From contig NZ_CP013342.1 of the NCBI RefSeq assembly GCF_001610975.1, forward strand, positions 992,001-1,056,000: DNA of 64,000 nt, in the 5' to 3' direction. The position numbers and the translations under genes were made by a program. This document shows positions 10,390 to 18,596 of the stretch, piece after piece. Source of the stretch: Sphingopyxis terrae subsp. terrae NBRC 15098 (GTDB lineage: Bacteria; Pseudomonadota; Alphaproteobacteria; Sphingomonadales; Sphingomonadaceae). How positions within the stretch are numbered: the stretch's first letter is position 1; each line of letters opens with the position of its first letter. The notes under the pieces were generated by a model. That model made no database searches and was not told the DNA's origin. It worked only from the letters and a program-made list of their open reading frames with translations.

Positions 10390-10758
10390 ATGGAACTGTT
10401 ACTCGACTGGATCGAACTGGTAGTAGCATTGGCGCTAGTGCTGGCAGTCGGGGTTGCCTGGCTTGCTAGACCACTATTTGACCATATTGCGGGCCAAAGA
10501 ATGCAGCAAAGCAACTTCGTCGTGTTTGAGGCATACGAAGTCCATTGGCAGTACCTAAAAAGCGACATGGAAAGAGCGGGTTGGCGGTCCACCGATATTG
10601 AACCTGCGCACGGTGAAGCGAACCTGTATCGCTTTCAACAATGCAGTCCTTTCGCAGAGAAGCTCGGCGATCTCGTAAACAAGGGAATGCCCGAAACAGC
10701 GAACCGCAAAGAAGGTGCCGACCTGCTAATCAAGGTCGCCGAACACGGAATTGCATGA
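10390..10758 (+). CDS. Orphan membrane-anchored protein, probably acquired
   Basis: A 122-residue protein I do not recognise. It starts MELLLDWIELVVALALVLAV, giving one N-terminal membrane segment (about 7-27), then a soluble region with FVVFEAYEVHWQYLKSDMERAGW and a C-terminal helix-rich part ending ADLLIKVAEHGIA. Codon use differs sharply from its neighbours: TTA, CTA, GTA and several AGA codons, and clearly lower GC. It lies 72 nt beyond the MITE. An AGAGG about 11 nt upstream could serve as ribosome-binding site. It is likely to be real, but its function is unknown. Confidence 0.6.
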   Translation: MELLLDWIELVVALALVLAVGVAWLARPLFDHIAGQRMQQSNFVVFEAYEVHWQYLKSDMERAGWRSTDIEPAHGEANLYRFQQCSPFAEKLGDLVNKGMPETANRKEGADLLIKVAEHGIA

Positions 10759-10779
10759 GATCGAACTGAAAATAGCGTT

Positions 10780-10796
10780 GGCGGGGACTCCCCGCC
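10780..10796. terminator. Hairpin after the orphan gene
   Basis: GGCGGGG (10780-10786) pairs with CCCCGCC (10790-10796) over a 3-nt loop, 22 nt after the stop of the orphan gene. No U-run follows, so intrinsic termination would be weak; it may simply insulate the orphan gene from the ABC ATPase gene. Confidence 0.35.
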
Positions 10797-10862
10797 CTCA
10801 AAGCGGCCTCTCCCTCTCCTTTCCCCTTCCCTCGCTCGCACGGTCATGCTCAACGCGCCGGC

Positions 10863-11657
10863 ATGGTTGACGATTCTCCCCTGCTTGCGCTGTCGAACGT
10901 CCGCGTCATGGCCGACGAGGCGTGCATTCTCGATCTGCCTGCGCTGACCATTCCGGCGGGCGAGAGCGCCGCGATCCTTGGCGCCAACGGGTCGGGCAAA
11001 TCGACCTTGGTCAAGCTGATCGCGCGCCAGCTCTATCCCGCCTGGGGTGCCGACGTCCGCATCTTCGGGCAGGACAGCTGGAACGTCTTCGATCTGCGCA
11101 AGCTGCTCGGCATTGTGTCGTCGACGATGCAGCTCGACTTCGACGCCGAGCCGCCGCTGGAGGTGCTTGACTGCGTCGTCTCGGGCTTTTTCGCCTCGCG
11201 CGGGCTGTGGGCGCATCAAAGCTATACGCAGGCGATGGTCGATGTGTCAGTGGCGGCGCTCGGCGATGTCGGCGCGCAGCATCTGATCGGGCGCAGCATG
11301 GCGAGCCTGTCCACGGGCGAGGCCCGCCGCGTCCTCATCGCCCGCGCGCTTGCGCACCGCCCTCGCGCGCTGCTGCTCGACGAGCCGTGCGCCGGGCTCG
11401 ACCCCGCGGCGCGGCATCATTTCCTCGACATGCTGCGCGGCGTCGCGCGCAGCGGGGTCGCGTTGCTGCTGATTACCCATCATATCGAGGAGATATTGCC
11501 CGAGATCGACCGCATCGTGATGCTGCGCGGCGGCCGCCTCGACCGCGACGGCGCGAAGGCCGATCTGCTGACCGGCGACAGCCTGACGCGCCTGTTCGGG
11601 CTGCCGATGACGGTGACAGAGCGGCACGGCTGGTATCAGGCCGATATCCACCCCTGA
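10863..11657 (+). CDS. ABC transporter ATP-binding protein (ModF/YlmA-like)
   Basis: A 264-residue single ABC ATPase. Walker A is GANGSGKST (about 41-49), the signature is LSTGEARR in place of LSGGQ, Walker B is RALLLDEP, and the H-loop is ITHHIEEI. The HHIEEI segment and overall layout resemble stand-alone ATPases of the ModF/YlmA type rather than a typical importer subunit. No permease or binding protein gene adjoins it, so the partner and substrate are unknown. A perfect 8-bp hairpin follows 20 nt after the stop. Confidence 0.88.
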   Translation: MVDDSPLLALSNVRVMADEACILDLPALTIPAGESAAILGANGSGKSTLVKLIARQLYPAWGADVRIFGQDSWNVFDLRKLLGIVSSTMQLDFDAEPPLEVLDCVVSGFFASRGLWAHQSYTQAMVDVSVAALGDVGAQHLIGRSMASLSTGEARRVLIARALAHRPRALLLDEPCAGLDPAARHHFLDMLRGVARSGVALLLITHHIEEILPEIDRIVMLRGGRLDRDGAKADLLTGDSLTRLFGLPMTVTERHGWYQADIHP

Positions 11658-11676
11658 CCGCCGCCGCTTTCCTCTC

Positions 11677-11695
11677 CTGTCCCGCTGCGGGACAG
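11677..11695. terminator. Hairpin downstream of the ABC ATPase gene
   Basis: CTGTCCCG (11677-11684) and CGGGACAG (11688-11695) form a perfect 8-bp stem with a 3-nt loop. It begins 20 nt after the ABC gene stop. The following bases are not T-rich, so if it terminates transcription it probably does so inefficiently or with Rho. Confidence 0.4.
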
Positions 11696-11801
11696 CGCAC
11701 AGACGGAGCAATCTTTTATTCGCACCTCGCGGCATAAGCAGGGATCGCAGCCGCCCGGGCGAATCGGCCGATCGGGCGGGGCACCGGATTTTGACGCGCG
11801 C

Positions 11802-12953
11802 ATGAAACCCGAACTCAACCTCGACGCCCCTGGCTATGCCGATGCCCGCGCCGCCTGGCGCGGTGCGCCGCGCGCGGCCGCTGCGGCGGCGGGTCCGGGG
11901 CGCAACTTCTGGATCGGCCTGCTCGCCGCGGTGCTTGTCGCCAGCGTAGCGCTCGCGCTGTCGAGCGGGCAGTTCCGCCCGCGCGGCTTCGGCCCCTACA
12001 GCGTGTCAGTGCCGCTGACCTTCAAACCCTATGACCCGACGCGCTGGGCGGTGATGAATTCGGACAGCTATGCCGACGCACTCAAGATCGACCCGACGCT
12101 GCCCGATCCCAGCAGCGTCGGCTATGCGGATGCGACCGCACTGCCGCCCGCCGATCCGGCGCAGCTTCGCGACGAAGCCTTCGTCGGCCCAGCGGCTAAG
12201 TCCTATGTCTTTCGCGGCGTCACCGCGCTCGACCGCGAACGCGCGCATTATTGCCTTACCTCCGCCCTCTATTACGAGGCGGCCTCCGAAAGCGATGACG
12301 GGATGCGCGGCGTGGCGCAGACGATACTCAATCGCGTGCGCCACCCGAGCTTTCCGGGCACGGTGTGCGGCGTCGTCTTTCAGGGTTCCGAACGCGCCGG
12401 CGTGTGCCAGTTCACCTTCTCGTGCGACGGCGCGATGGCGCGCGCGCCGAGCCGCGACAACTGGCTGCGTGCGAGCCGCATTGCATCGGCGGCTCTGAAC
12501 GGCGCCGTGTTTCCCGGCGTCGGGCTCGCCACCCATTATCACACCACCGCAATCTGGCCGCGCTGGGGCAAGAGCCTGGTGATGACCAACATCGTCGGCG
12601 CCCATATCTTCCACCGCTGGCGCGGCCGCTGGGGCATGCCCGACGCGTTCCGCGCGCCCTATCTGGGCCGCGAGCCGGTGCCTGGCCCCTATCTTCCGGT
12701 CGCGCAGCAGCTTGCGATCCTGAAGAAGGGGCCGATCCCGGGCGCCCCCCTGTTGCCCGCCGCCGCGGTCGATCCCTTGCCCGCGGGCGGCCCCGCACCG
12801 CTGCCCGGCACGCTGAGCGCGCCCGCACAGACCGCGGCACCGTCCCCTTCGGCGCCCGCGGCGCCCACGCCGCCGGCCTACAGCGATCCGCGGCTCAACC
12901 AGTCGGGTCAGATCCGCGAGGAATATCAGAAGAGCGGCGAGTGGATTCGCTAG
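11802..12953 (+). CDS. SleB-like cell wall hydrolase (Hydrolase_2)
   Basis: A 383-residue membrane-anchored protein. After a short cytoplasmic N-terminus, one membrane segment runs from about 36 to 54 (WIGLLAAVLVASVALAL). The catalytic region contains YYEAASESDDGMRGVAQTI and NRVRHPSFPGTVCGVVF, then CQFTFSCDG and THYHTT, the standard SleB pattern; the Glu of YYEA is the presumed catalytic acid. SleB relatives are peptidoglycan lytic transglycosylases; in Gram-negative bacteria without spores they act in cell wall turnover. The C-terminal ~110 residues are Pro/Ala-rich and disordered. It is a single-gene unit. Confidence 0.9.
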   Translation: MKPELNLDAPGYADARAAWRGAPRAAAAAAGPGRNFWIGLLAAVLVASVALALSSGQFRPRGFGPYSVSVPLTFKPYDPTRWAVMNSDSYADALKIDPTLPDPSSVGYADATALPPADPAQLRDEAFVGPAAKSYVFRGVTALDRERAHYCLTSALYYEAASESDDGMRGVAQTILNRVRHPSFPGTVCGVVFQGSERAGVCQFTFSCDGAMARAPSRDNWLRASRIASAALNGAVFPGVGLATHYHTTAIWPRWGKSLVMTNIVGAHIFHRWRGRWGMPDAFRAPYLGREPVPGPYLPVAQQLAILKKGPIPGAPLLPAAAVDPLPAGGPAPLPGTLSAPAQTAAPSPSAPAAPTPPAYSDPRLNQSGQIREEYQKSGEWIR

Positions 12954-13001
12954 GCGTGGCGCGCTAGCTTCTTCTGCTCACAAGGCGAAGGAGGCGTTTC
13001 C

Positions 13002-13391
13002 ATGGGGCATGTCAAAGGCATCGGCGGCCTGTTCTTCCGCGCGCGCGATCCTGCCGCGCTCAGCGACTGGTATCGCGACCGTCTCGGCGTCGGCGGCGGA
13101 TGCAGCGCCGACGACAGCGCGCCGGCCAATCAATGGGTGTGGACGGTGACCGGCGGACCGCTGGTCTTTTCGCCTTTCAAGGCCGACACCGACTATTTCC
13201 CGGCCGACCGCCAGTTCATGATCAACCTGCGCGTCGACGATCTCGACGCGGTGCTCGCGCCGTTCCGCGCCGCCGGCGAGGAGGTGATCACCAAGAAGGA
13301 GTGGGACGATCCGTCAGTCGGCCGCTTCGCGCGCGTCCACGACCCCGAAGGCAATCCGATCGAATTGTGGGAGCCGGCGCAAGCGGGCTAG
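13002..13391 (+). CDS. VOC family protein (glyoxalase/dioxygenase-like)
   Basis: A 129-residue single-domain vicinal-oxygen-chelate protein. It opens KGIGGLFFRARDPAALSDWY, has a central FMINLRVDDLDAVLAPF, and closes with HDPEGNPIELWEP, the last providing the usual C-terminal metal ligand Glu. The N-terminal ligand position is less clear. The substrate cannot be predicted. The start at 13002 has an excellent GAAGGAGG upstream. It ends tail-to-tail with herA, with a palindromic repeat between the two genes. Confidence 0.85.
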   Translation: MGHVKGIGGLFFRARDPAALSDWYRDRLGVGGGCSADDSAPANQWVWTVTGGPLVFSPFKADTDYFPADRQFMINLRVDDLDAVLAPFRAAGEEVITKKEWDDPSVGRFARVHDPEGNPIELWEPAQAG

Positions 13392-13396
13392 ATCGC

Positions 13397-13418
13397 CGTC
13401 CCGGCGAAAGCCGGGACG
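13397..13418. repeat. Palindromic intergenic repeat (REP-like)
   Basis: CGTCCCGGC (13397-13405), GAAA tetraloop, GCCGGGACG (13410-13418): a perfect 9-bp stem between convergent genes. Related motifs with the same CGTC-CCC...GGGG logic occur at 45774-45796 and 48811-48840. Such repeats are abundant in sphingomonad genomes (from memory). It may also act as a bidirectional transcription end. Confidence 0.6.
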
Positions 13419-13427
13419 ACGGAAGCC

Positions 13428-15140
13428 TTACCTGCCCTGGCTGCGCCAGCGCTTGACGACGCGCTCCAATATTTCGGGCTCGCCGCCGGTTTCGCGCCAA
13501 AGCTGCGAGAAGAGCGGATCGCTCGACGCGGGGCGCTTGTCTTCCTCAAGCGTGTCGAGGTGAACGCGAATCGGGATCGACACGCCCTCGCCGCAGATGA
13601 TGCATTCGCGGTTGCGCAGCGCCGGGATCGAATCGATGAAGCCGCGCGCGCCCTCTGGCATCGCCGCCTTGACGAAATGCTGGTCGCGTTCGTTGTTGAG
13701 GCGCATCGAGATGATCGTGCCGCACTGCGACAGCACGCCTTCGGCAAGGTCGGACGGGCGCTGGGTGATGAGCCCCAGCGACACGCCGTATTTACGGCCT
13801 TCCTTGGCGATGCGTTCGAGGATCTTGCGCACCGCCTGCCCCTGCCCGCTATCCTTCGACGGGATGTAGCGGTGGGCTTCTTCGCAGACGAGCAGGATCG
13901 GGCGCTGTGGCTCGCCGCGCGACCAGATCGCATAGTCGAAGGTCAGGCGCGACAGCACCGCGACGACGACACCCGTGATGTCCGACGGCACCCCCGACAC
14001 GTCGATAATCGAGATCGGCCGGCCGTCCGACGGCAGGCGGAAGATCTTGCCGAGGAAGTTTGCCATCGTGTCGGCGACGAGCATGCCGGAGAACATGAAA
14101 TTATAGCGCGGGTCGGCGCGCATTTCCTCGATCTTGCCCTTGATGCGCATGAAGGGCGCCGACGAAGTGGCCTTGTCGAGCTTGCCCATCTCGTTCTGCA
14201 GGATGTTGAGCAGATCCGACAGCAGATAGGGGATCGGCGAATCGACCGTGATCTTGGTCATGCCCTCGGCCAGACGGTTCTTGAGCCGCGCCTGGAGCAG
14301 ACATTTGGCGAGCACGTCGCAATCGCCCTGGCGGTCGCGCCCCTCGCTGGTGACGAAAACCTCGCAATGTTCCTCGAAGTTCATCAGCCAATAGGGCATC
14401 GCGAGGTTATCGACGTCGAACAACGCGCCGGTGCCCTTGAACGCCGCCGAATATTCGCCGTGGGGGTCGATCATCACGATATGGCCTTGCGGCGCCAGCT
14501 CGCAGATCTTGTGCAGGATCAGCGCGGCGCTCGTCGACTTACCCGTACCCGTCGATCCAAGCAGCGCGAAATGCTTGCCGAGCATCGCGTCGACATACAG
14601 CGAACCACGAATGTCGCGCGTCGGATAGACGGTCCCGATCTCGACATGCGCCCGCTCGTCGGCGGCGTAGATCTGCTTGAGGTCGGCGCTGGTCGCGGCA
14701 TAGACTTGGCTACCCGGAATCGGATAGCGCGTCACGCCGCGGCGGAAATTGTGGATGCGGCCGGTCAGCTTTTCTTCTTCGCCTTCGCCAAGGAAATCGA
14801 TCGCCGCAACGATCAGCCCCTCGCCGCGCTCGTAGAGCTGCTGGTCGCGCACGCTGGCGAGCAGCCAGACATTGCCGACGCGGACCTTGACCTGCGCGCC
14901 CACCTGGCCCGCCATCGCGACCGAAGGGTCGTTGGATGTCGACAAGCCCTGCAACGCCGAAGCATCGAGCAGGATGCGCGAGGCCGAGCCGGCAATGTCG
15001 ATCACTTCGCCGATTAGAAGGTCGTCGCGGTGGTGCGCCTGCACCGCCGCAATCGGCGCCGCCGTTCCGCCGCCCGCCAGCCTGACATGCTGCGCAGCCG
15101 TCGCGTCGCCGGTACCAAAACCGCCCCCATGCATATCCAT
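13428..15140 (-). CDS. HerA-like P-loop ATPase (DUF87/FtsK-HerA superfamily)
   Basis: A 570-residue ATPase. Walker A GSTGTGKST is at about 195-203, followed by MIDPHGEYSAAF, and Walker B is ILLVCEEAHRYIP near 395-408. The sensor/arginine-finger part reads RIAKEGRKYGVSLGLITQRP. The N-terminal 130 residues form a HAS-barrel-like region, as in archaeal HerA. HerA works as a hexameric DNA translocase with the NurA nuclease in archaea. No NurA, SIR2 or other effector gene adjoins it here, so its partner is unknown. It lies 71 nt downstream of the TIGR02186 gene on the same strand. Confidence 0.9.
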   Translation of the reverse strand: MDMHGGGFGTGDATAAQHVRLAGGGTAAPIAAVQAHHRDDLLIGEVIDIAGSASRILLDASALQGLSTSNDPSVAMAGQVGAQVKVRVGNVWLLASVRDQQLYERGEGLIVAAIDFLGEGEEEKLTGRIHNFRRGVTRYPIPGSQVYAATSADLKQIYAADERAHVEIGTVYPTRDIRGSLYVDAMLGKHFALLGSTGTGKSTSAALILHKICELAPQGHIVMIDPHGEYSAAFKGTGALFDVDNLAMPYWLMNFEEHCEVFVTSEGRDRQGDCDVLAKCLLQARLKNRLAEGMTKITVDSPIPYLLSDLLNILQNEMGKLDKATSSAPFMRIKGKIEEMRADPRYNFMFSGMLVADTMANFLGKIFRLPSDGRPISIIDVSGVPSDITGVVVAVLSRLTFDYAIWSRGEPQRPILLVCEEAHRYIPSKDSGQGQAVRKILERIAKEGRKYGVSLGLITQRPSDLAEGVLSQCGTIISMRLNNERDQHFVKAAMPEGARGFIDSIPALRNRECIICGEGVSIPIRVHLDTLEEDKRPASSDPLFSQLWRETGGEPEILERVVKRWRSQGR

Positions 15141-15211
15141 ATTCAGCCCCGCCTTATGTTTGTCCCGCGTCGACTATCGCAGGCGAGGGTAAACAAAGCG
15201 CTTATGATAGA

Positions 15212-15982
15212 TCAGCGGCGGCGGAAAAGCGCCGATGCGGCATAGCCGAGCAGCAGCGACAGCGCGACCGCGGCAAGGCCGTACAGGAACCCGTGCCGCT
15301 GCGCCGCGAGCGCGACGAAGCGTTCGAAGCCCGCCTTGCGGATCTGGACGTCGCGCGAGGCGACCGCCAGCACGCGTCCCTTGCTGATCAGATAGGTTTC
15401 GGCGCGGTAGGTGCCCACGGGAACGCGCGCCGGCACGGGGATTCGCGCCCGATACAACACGCCTTCGGTAATCTCGACCGACGAAGGGTTTTCGTAGAAG
15501 AGCCCCATGCGGCGATAAAGATCGACCAGCCCCGCCTCGAATCGCTCGAGTTTCTTCGCCTCCGAAAAGCCTGTCGGCGACATCGACAGATTTTTAAGGC
15601 CAAGCTCGAAGATCGCCGCGGTGCGTTCGTCGACCAGCTTGTCGACCGGGCGCGACGACCCGATCGCGTAGAAACCGGGTGAGGTGCGCAGCCGGATGCT
15701 GCTGGCGTTGACCCACATGCCCGCGATGCGCTGCTTTTCGCGCAGCACCACCGGCCGCACCGGGCCCTTCAGAACGACGACGATATCGGCGCGGTCGTCG
15801 GGCAGGCGCTGACCGGGATAGAGAATGGCGCCGAACAGCAGCAATTCCTCGCCGGTGAAGCTGTACTGGATTTCGATCGAGCGGCTCGACACGTCGGGCA
15901 CCAGGCGCGGATCGACCGCCTGCGCCGCGGCGGGCAGCAGCAACAGCAGCAGCGCTGCGATCGAGGCGCCGATCCGCGTCAC
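15212..15982 (-). CDS. TIGR02186 family protein (exported, membrane-anchored)
   Basis: A 256-residue protein with a signal peptide (LLLLLLPAAAQA, to about residue 22), a periplasmic domain beginning DPRLVPDVSSRSIEIQYSF, and one C-terminal membrane helix (about 232-252) ending in FRRR. This is the alphaproteobacterial TIGR02186 family, commonly next to TauE/SafE exporters. The GTG start at 15982 overlaps the TauE stop as GTGA, so the two are co-translated. A longer upstream frame exists but lies inside tauE. Probably an accessory subunit in anion export; this is inference from linkage. Confidence 0.85.
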   Translation of the reverse strand: MTRIGASIAALLLLLLPAAAQAVDPRLVPDVSSRSIEIQYSFTGEELLLFGAILYPGQRLPDDRADIVVVLKGPVRPVVLREKQRIAGMWVNASSIRLRTSPGFYAIGSSRPVDKLVDERTAAIFELGLKNLSMSPTGFSEAKKLERFEAGLVDLYRRMGLFYENPSSVEITEGVLYRARIPVPARVPVGTYRAETYLISKGRVLAVASRDVQIRKAGFERFVALAAQRHGFLYGLAAVALSLLLGYAASALFRRR

Positions 15983-16887
15983 TGGACGGTGTAGATTTCG
16001 TCGGGACGGATGAAGAGGCCGACCGCCATGCGCAGTGCGACGAGCAGCACGATGATCGCCAGCGCCATGCGCAGATATTCGGGGCGGACCTTTTGCGCGA
16101 AACGCGCACCGATCTGTGCGCCCGTCACGCTGCCGAGCAGCAGCAGGCCGGCAAGGACGATATCGACCGCGCCCGTCGTCATCGCATGGACCATCGTCGT
16201 CGCGATGGTGACAAACAGGATCTGGAACAGCGAGGTGCCGACGACCACCTGCGCTCCCATGCCGAGCAGGAAGATCATCGCCGGGACCATGATGAAACCG
16301 CCGCCGACGCCGAGCAGCATCGTCAATATGCCGACGAGCGCCCCGAGGATTAGCGGCGCGAGTGGCGAAATATAGAGGCCCGAGCGATAGAAGCGCCAGC
16401 GCATCGGCAGGTTCGCGACCATCGGATGGTGGCGGCGCTTGCGCGCCGGCGCCGGAAGCCCGGCCTGCAGCGCGCGCAGCGCGCCCCATGCTTCGCGCGC
16501 CATCAACCCGCCGACCGATCCCAGCAGCACAACATAGAGGATGTTGATCGTCGTATCGATCTGCCCCCATGCGGTGAGCAGTTCGAACAATCCGGCGCCG
16601 ATCAGCGATCCGAGCAGCCCCCCGGCGATCAGCACCGCGCCCATCCGCAAATCGACTCCGCCGCGCTCGAAATGGGCGAGTGCGCCCGAGACGCTGGCCC
16701 CCGTCACCTGCGTCGCGGCCGAAGCCGCAGCGACCGTGGGCGGGATCCCATAGAAGATCAGCAGCGGCGTCGTCAGAAAGCCGCCGCCGACGCCGAACAT
16801 GCCCGACAGAAAGCCGACCCCGCCGCCCAACAGCACGATGACCAGCGCGTTGACCGACAGATTGGCGACAGGAAGGTAAAGATCCAT
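15979..16887 (-). CDS. TauE/SafE family sulfite/organosulfonate exporter
   Basis: A 302-residue integral membrane protein with about eight hydrophobic segments in two halves. Each half begins with the family repeat: FLSGMFGVGGGFLTTPLLI near the N-terminus and GILTMLLGVGGGFIMVPAMI in the middle. Homologues export sulfite, sulfoacetate or related anions. ATG 16887 is preferred (GGGG 4-7 nt upstream); a GTG 15 nt further upstream is possible. It forms a two-gene unit with the TIGR02186 gene by a 4-nt overlap. Confidence 0.92.
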   Translation of the reverse strand: MDLYLPVANLSVNALVIVLLGGGVGFLSGMFGVGGGFLTTPLLIFYGIPPTVAAASAATQVTGASVSGALAHFERGGVDLRMGAVLIAGGLLGSLIGAGLFELLTAWGQIDTTINILYVVLLGSVGGLMAREAWGALRALQAGLPAPARKRRHHPMVANLPMRWRFYRSGLYISPLAPLILGALVGILTMLLGVGGGFIMVPAMIFLLGMGAQVVVGTSLFQILFVTIATTMVHAMTTGAVDIVLAGLLLLGSVTGAQIGARFAQKVRPEYLRMALAIIVLLVALRMAVGLFIRPDEIYTVQ

Positions 16888-17309
16888 GGGCCCCGTATGC
16901 ACGTCAGCGGCGCAAAACCAGCACCGATTCCGGCGACCCTAGAGGCTTTTCAGCGCAGGTGGAACCACCTGACTAGCGGGAGAAGCGCGCAAGGGGCGAA
17001 TCCCCTATGCGGCCTGTGCTGGCGGCAGACGCCGGTCCCCGGACGCCCTGTTCCAAGGCCTGAAATGGGCAACGCCGCCGCGCCCCGGGCGGCGGTGAAG
17101 GTAGCAAAATCATGGCCGGCGCCCTGTACCAGACAGCCCAGCCATGCGGTCACCGCTTCCACCCGCCTGCCCCGCCCCTGTTCGTGACGTCTTGGCGTCC
17201 CATATGGTAATGGCTGATCGGCACAATCGGTTTGTAAAGCGTGACGCGGCCGTTCGAGCGCGCTACGACGTCCACCAAATGGCCCCCAGACAAAAAGAGG
17301 TGTAATTTC
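16888..17309. other. 422-nt non-coding leader between tauE and nhaA
   Basis: No credible gene is seen on either strand. The interval is rich in short hairpins: CAGGT/ACCTG around 16956-16971, AGGGG/CCCCT around 16991-17005, and GCCGCC/GGCGGC around 17074-17094. The last 120 nt before nhaA are less GC-rich and contain a possible pairing of GCGTC (17195-17199) with GACGC (17243-17247). It must hold both divergent promoters; the length leaves room for a structured nhaA leader RNA. I could not match it to a known family by eye. Confidence 0.4.
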
Positions 17310-18596
17310 GTGACCCGCAGTTCGTCGCCACGCTCGGCTCTCCGCGACTTTCTTGAAAGCGAGAGCGCCGGCGGGATGTTGCTGATTTTCGCGGCCGCTT
17401 TGGCAATGATTATCGCCAATTCAGCGCTGGGCGCCGATTATCACCACGCAATCCATGCGGTGACGGGGCCGACGCTGACCGACAAGCTGGGTCCGATGAC
17501 CGTTCACCTGTGGGTGAACGATGGGCTGATGGCGATCTTCTTCCTGCTCGTCGGGCTCGAGATCAAGCGCGAGTTCGTTGACGGACGCCTTGCGAGCTGG
17601 GACCGGCGGCGGCTGCCGATGATCGCCGCTGCAGCGGGCATGGCGGTTCCTGCGGTCATCTACATACTGCTTGCGGGGGGCACGGCGGGCCTTGCGCAAG
17701 GCTGGGCGATTCCCGCTGCGACCGACATCGCCTTTGCGATCGGCGTGCTCGCGCTGCTCGGCAAGCGCGCGCCGACGTCGCTCAAGCTGTTTCTGGTGAC
17801 CGTCGCGATCGTCGATGACATGGGTGCGGTCGCGATCATCGCGCTTTTCTATACGGCCGAAATCAACATGCTGGCGCTCGGCGCTGCGGCGCTGCTGCTC
17901 GGCGTGATGTTCGCGGTCAACCGCGCCGGAGTGAAGCATCTCGCTGTCTATCTGCTGCTCTTTGCGCTGCTCTGGTACGCAATGCTGCTCTCGGGCATTC
18001 ATGCGACGATCGCCGGCGTCCTCGCGGCGATGGCGATCCCCTTCGAACGCACGCCGGGTGCGCCCGACAGCGAAACCTCGCCGCTTCACCGCCTCGAACA
18101 TGGTCTGCACCCGTGGGTCGCTTTTGCGATCGTGCCGCTGTTCGGCTTCGCCAATGCCGGTGTCGACGTGCGCGGACTGGGGGTCGACCAGATTTTCGCC
18201 CCGCTGCCGCTCGGCATCGCGGCCGGGCTGTTCTTCGGCAAGCAGGTCGGCATTTTCGGCAGCGTCTGGCTGGCCGTAAAGCTGGGGATCGCGGGCAAGC
18301 TGCGCGGTGCGACCTGGCTGCAGATCTATGGCGTGTCGGTGCTGTGCGGGATCGGCTTCACGATGAGCCTGTTCATCGGCGGCCTTGCTTTCCCGGGCAA
18401 CGCGCTGCTGATCGAGGAGGCCAAGATCGGTATCCTGATGGGATCGCTCGTCGCCGCGCTGACCGGTTTTGCCGTGCTGCGCTTCGCCCCGCTCCATCCC
18501 GACCATTCGGGGATCGAGACGAGTTCGGACGCGGAAATCGCCCGCGACGGCGATGTCAGCGACACCTCCGAAGTGCGGCCCGCGACGGCTGGCTGA
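17310..18596 (+). CDS. nhaA: Na+/H+ antiporter NhaA
   Basis: A 428-residue inner-membrane antiporter that expels Na+ (or Li+) in exchange for protons. The ion-binding Asp pair is visible in VAIVDDMGAVAIIALFY and the unwound-helix motif in IPAATDIAFAIGVLALLG. About twelve membrane helices can be followed. The C-terminal ~35 residues are hydrophilic and acidic. The GTG start at 17310 is chosen for the AAAGAGG 9 nt upstream and because the family begins with LRDFLESESAGG shortly after. Its stop overlaps the next gene's ATG (TGATG). Confidence 0.95.
   Translation: MTRSSSPRSALRDFLESESAGGMLLIFAAALAMIIANSALGADYHHAIHAVTGPTLTDKLGPMTVHLWVNDGLMAIFFLLVGLEIKREFVDGRLASWDRRRLPMIAAAAGMAVPAVIYILLAGGTAGLAQGWAIPAATDIAFAIGVLALLGKRAPTSLKLFLVTVAIVDDMGAVAIIALFYTAEINMLALGAAALLLGVMFAVNRAGVKHLAVYLLLFALLWYAMLLSGIHATIAGVLAAMAIPFERTPGAPDSETSPLHRLEHGLHPWVAFAIVPLFGFANAGVDVRGLGVDQIFAPLPLGIAAGLFFGKQVGIFGSVWLAVKLGIAGKLRGATWLQIYGVSVLCGIGFTMSLFIGGLAFPGNALLIEEAKIGILMGSLVAALTGFAVLRFAPLHPDHSGIETSSDAEIARDGDVSDTSEVRPATAG

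Noticed and set aside
13428..15140. A HerA-based anti-phage defence system
   Set aside because: No effector gene (SIR2, DUF4297, nuclease) adjoins it, and the neighbours are ordinary housekeeping genes.
16888..17309. 6S RNA or two-piece tmRNA in the tauE-nhaA gap
   Set aside because: The region has several hairpins, but no long closing stem and bubble of 6S RNA, no tRNA-like arm of tmRNA, and none of their usual neighbours.
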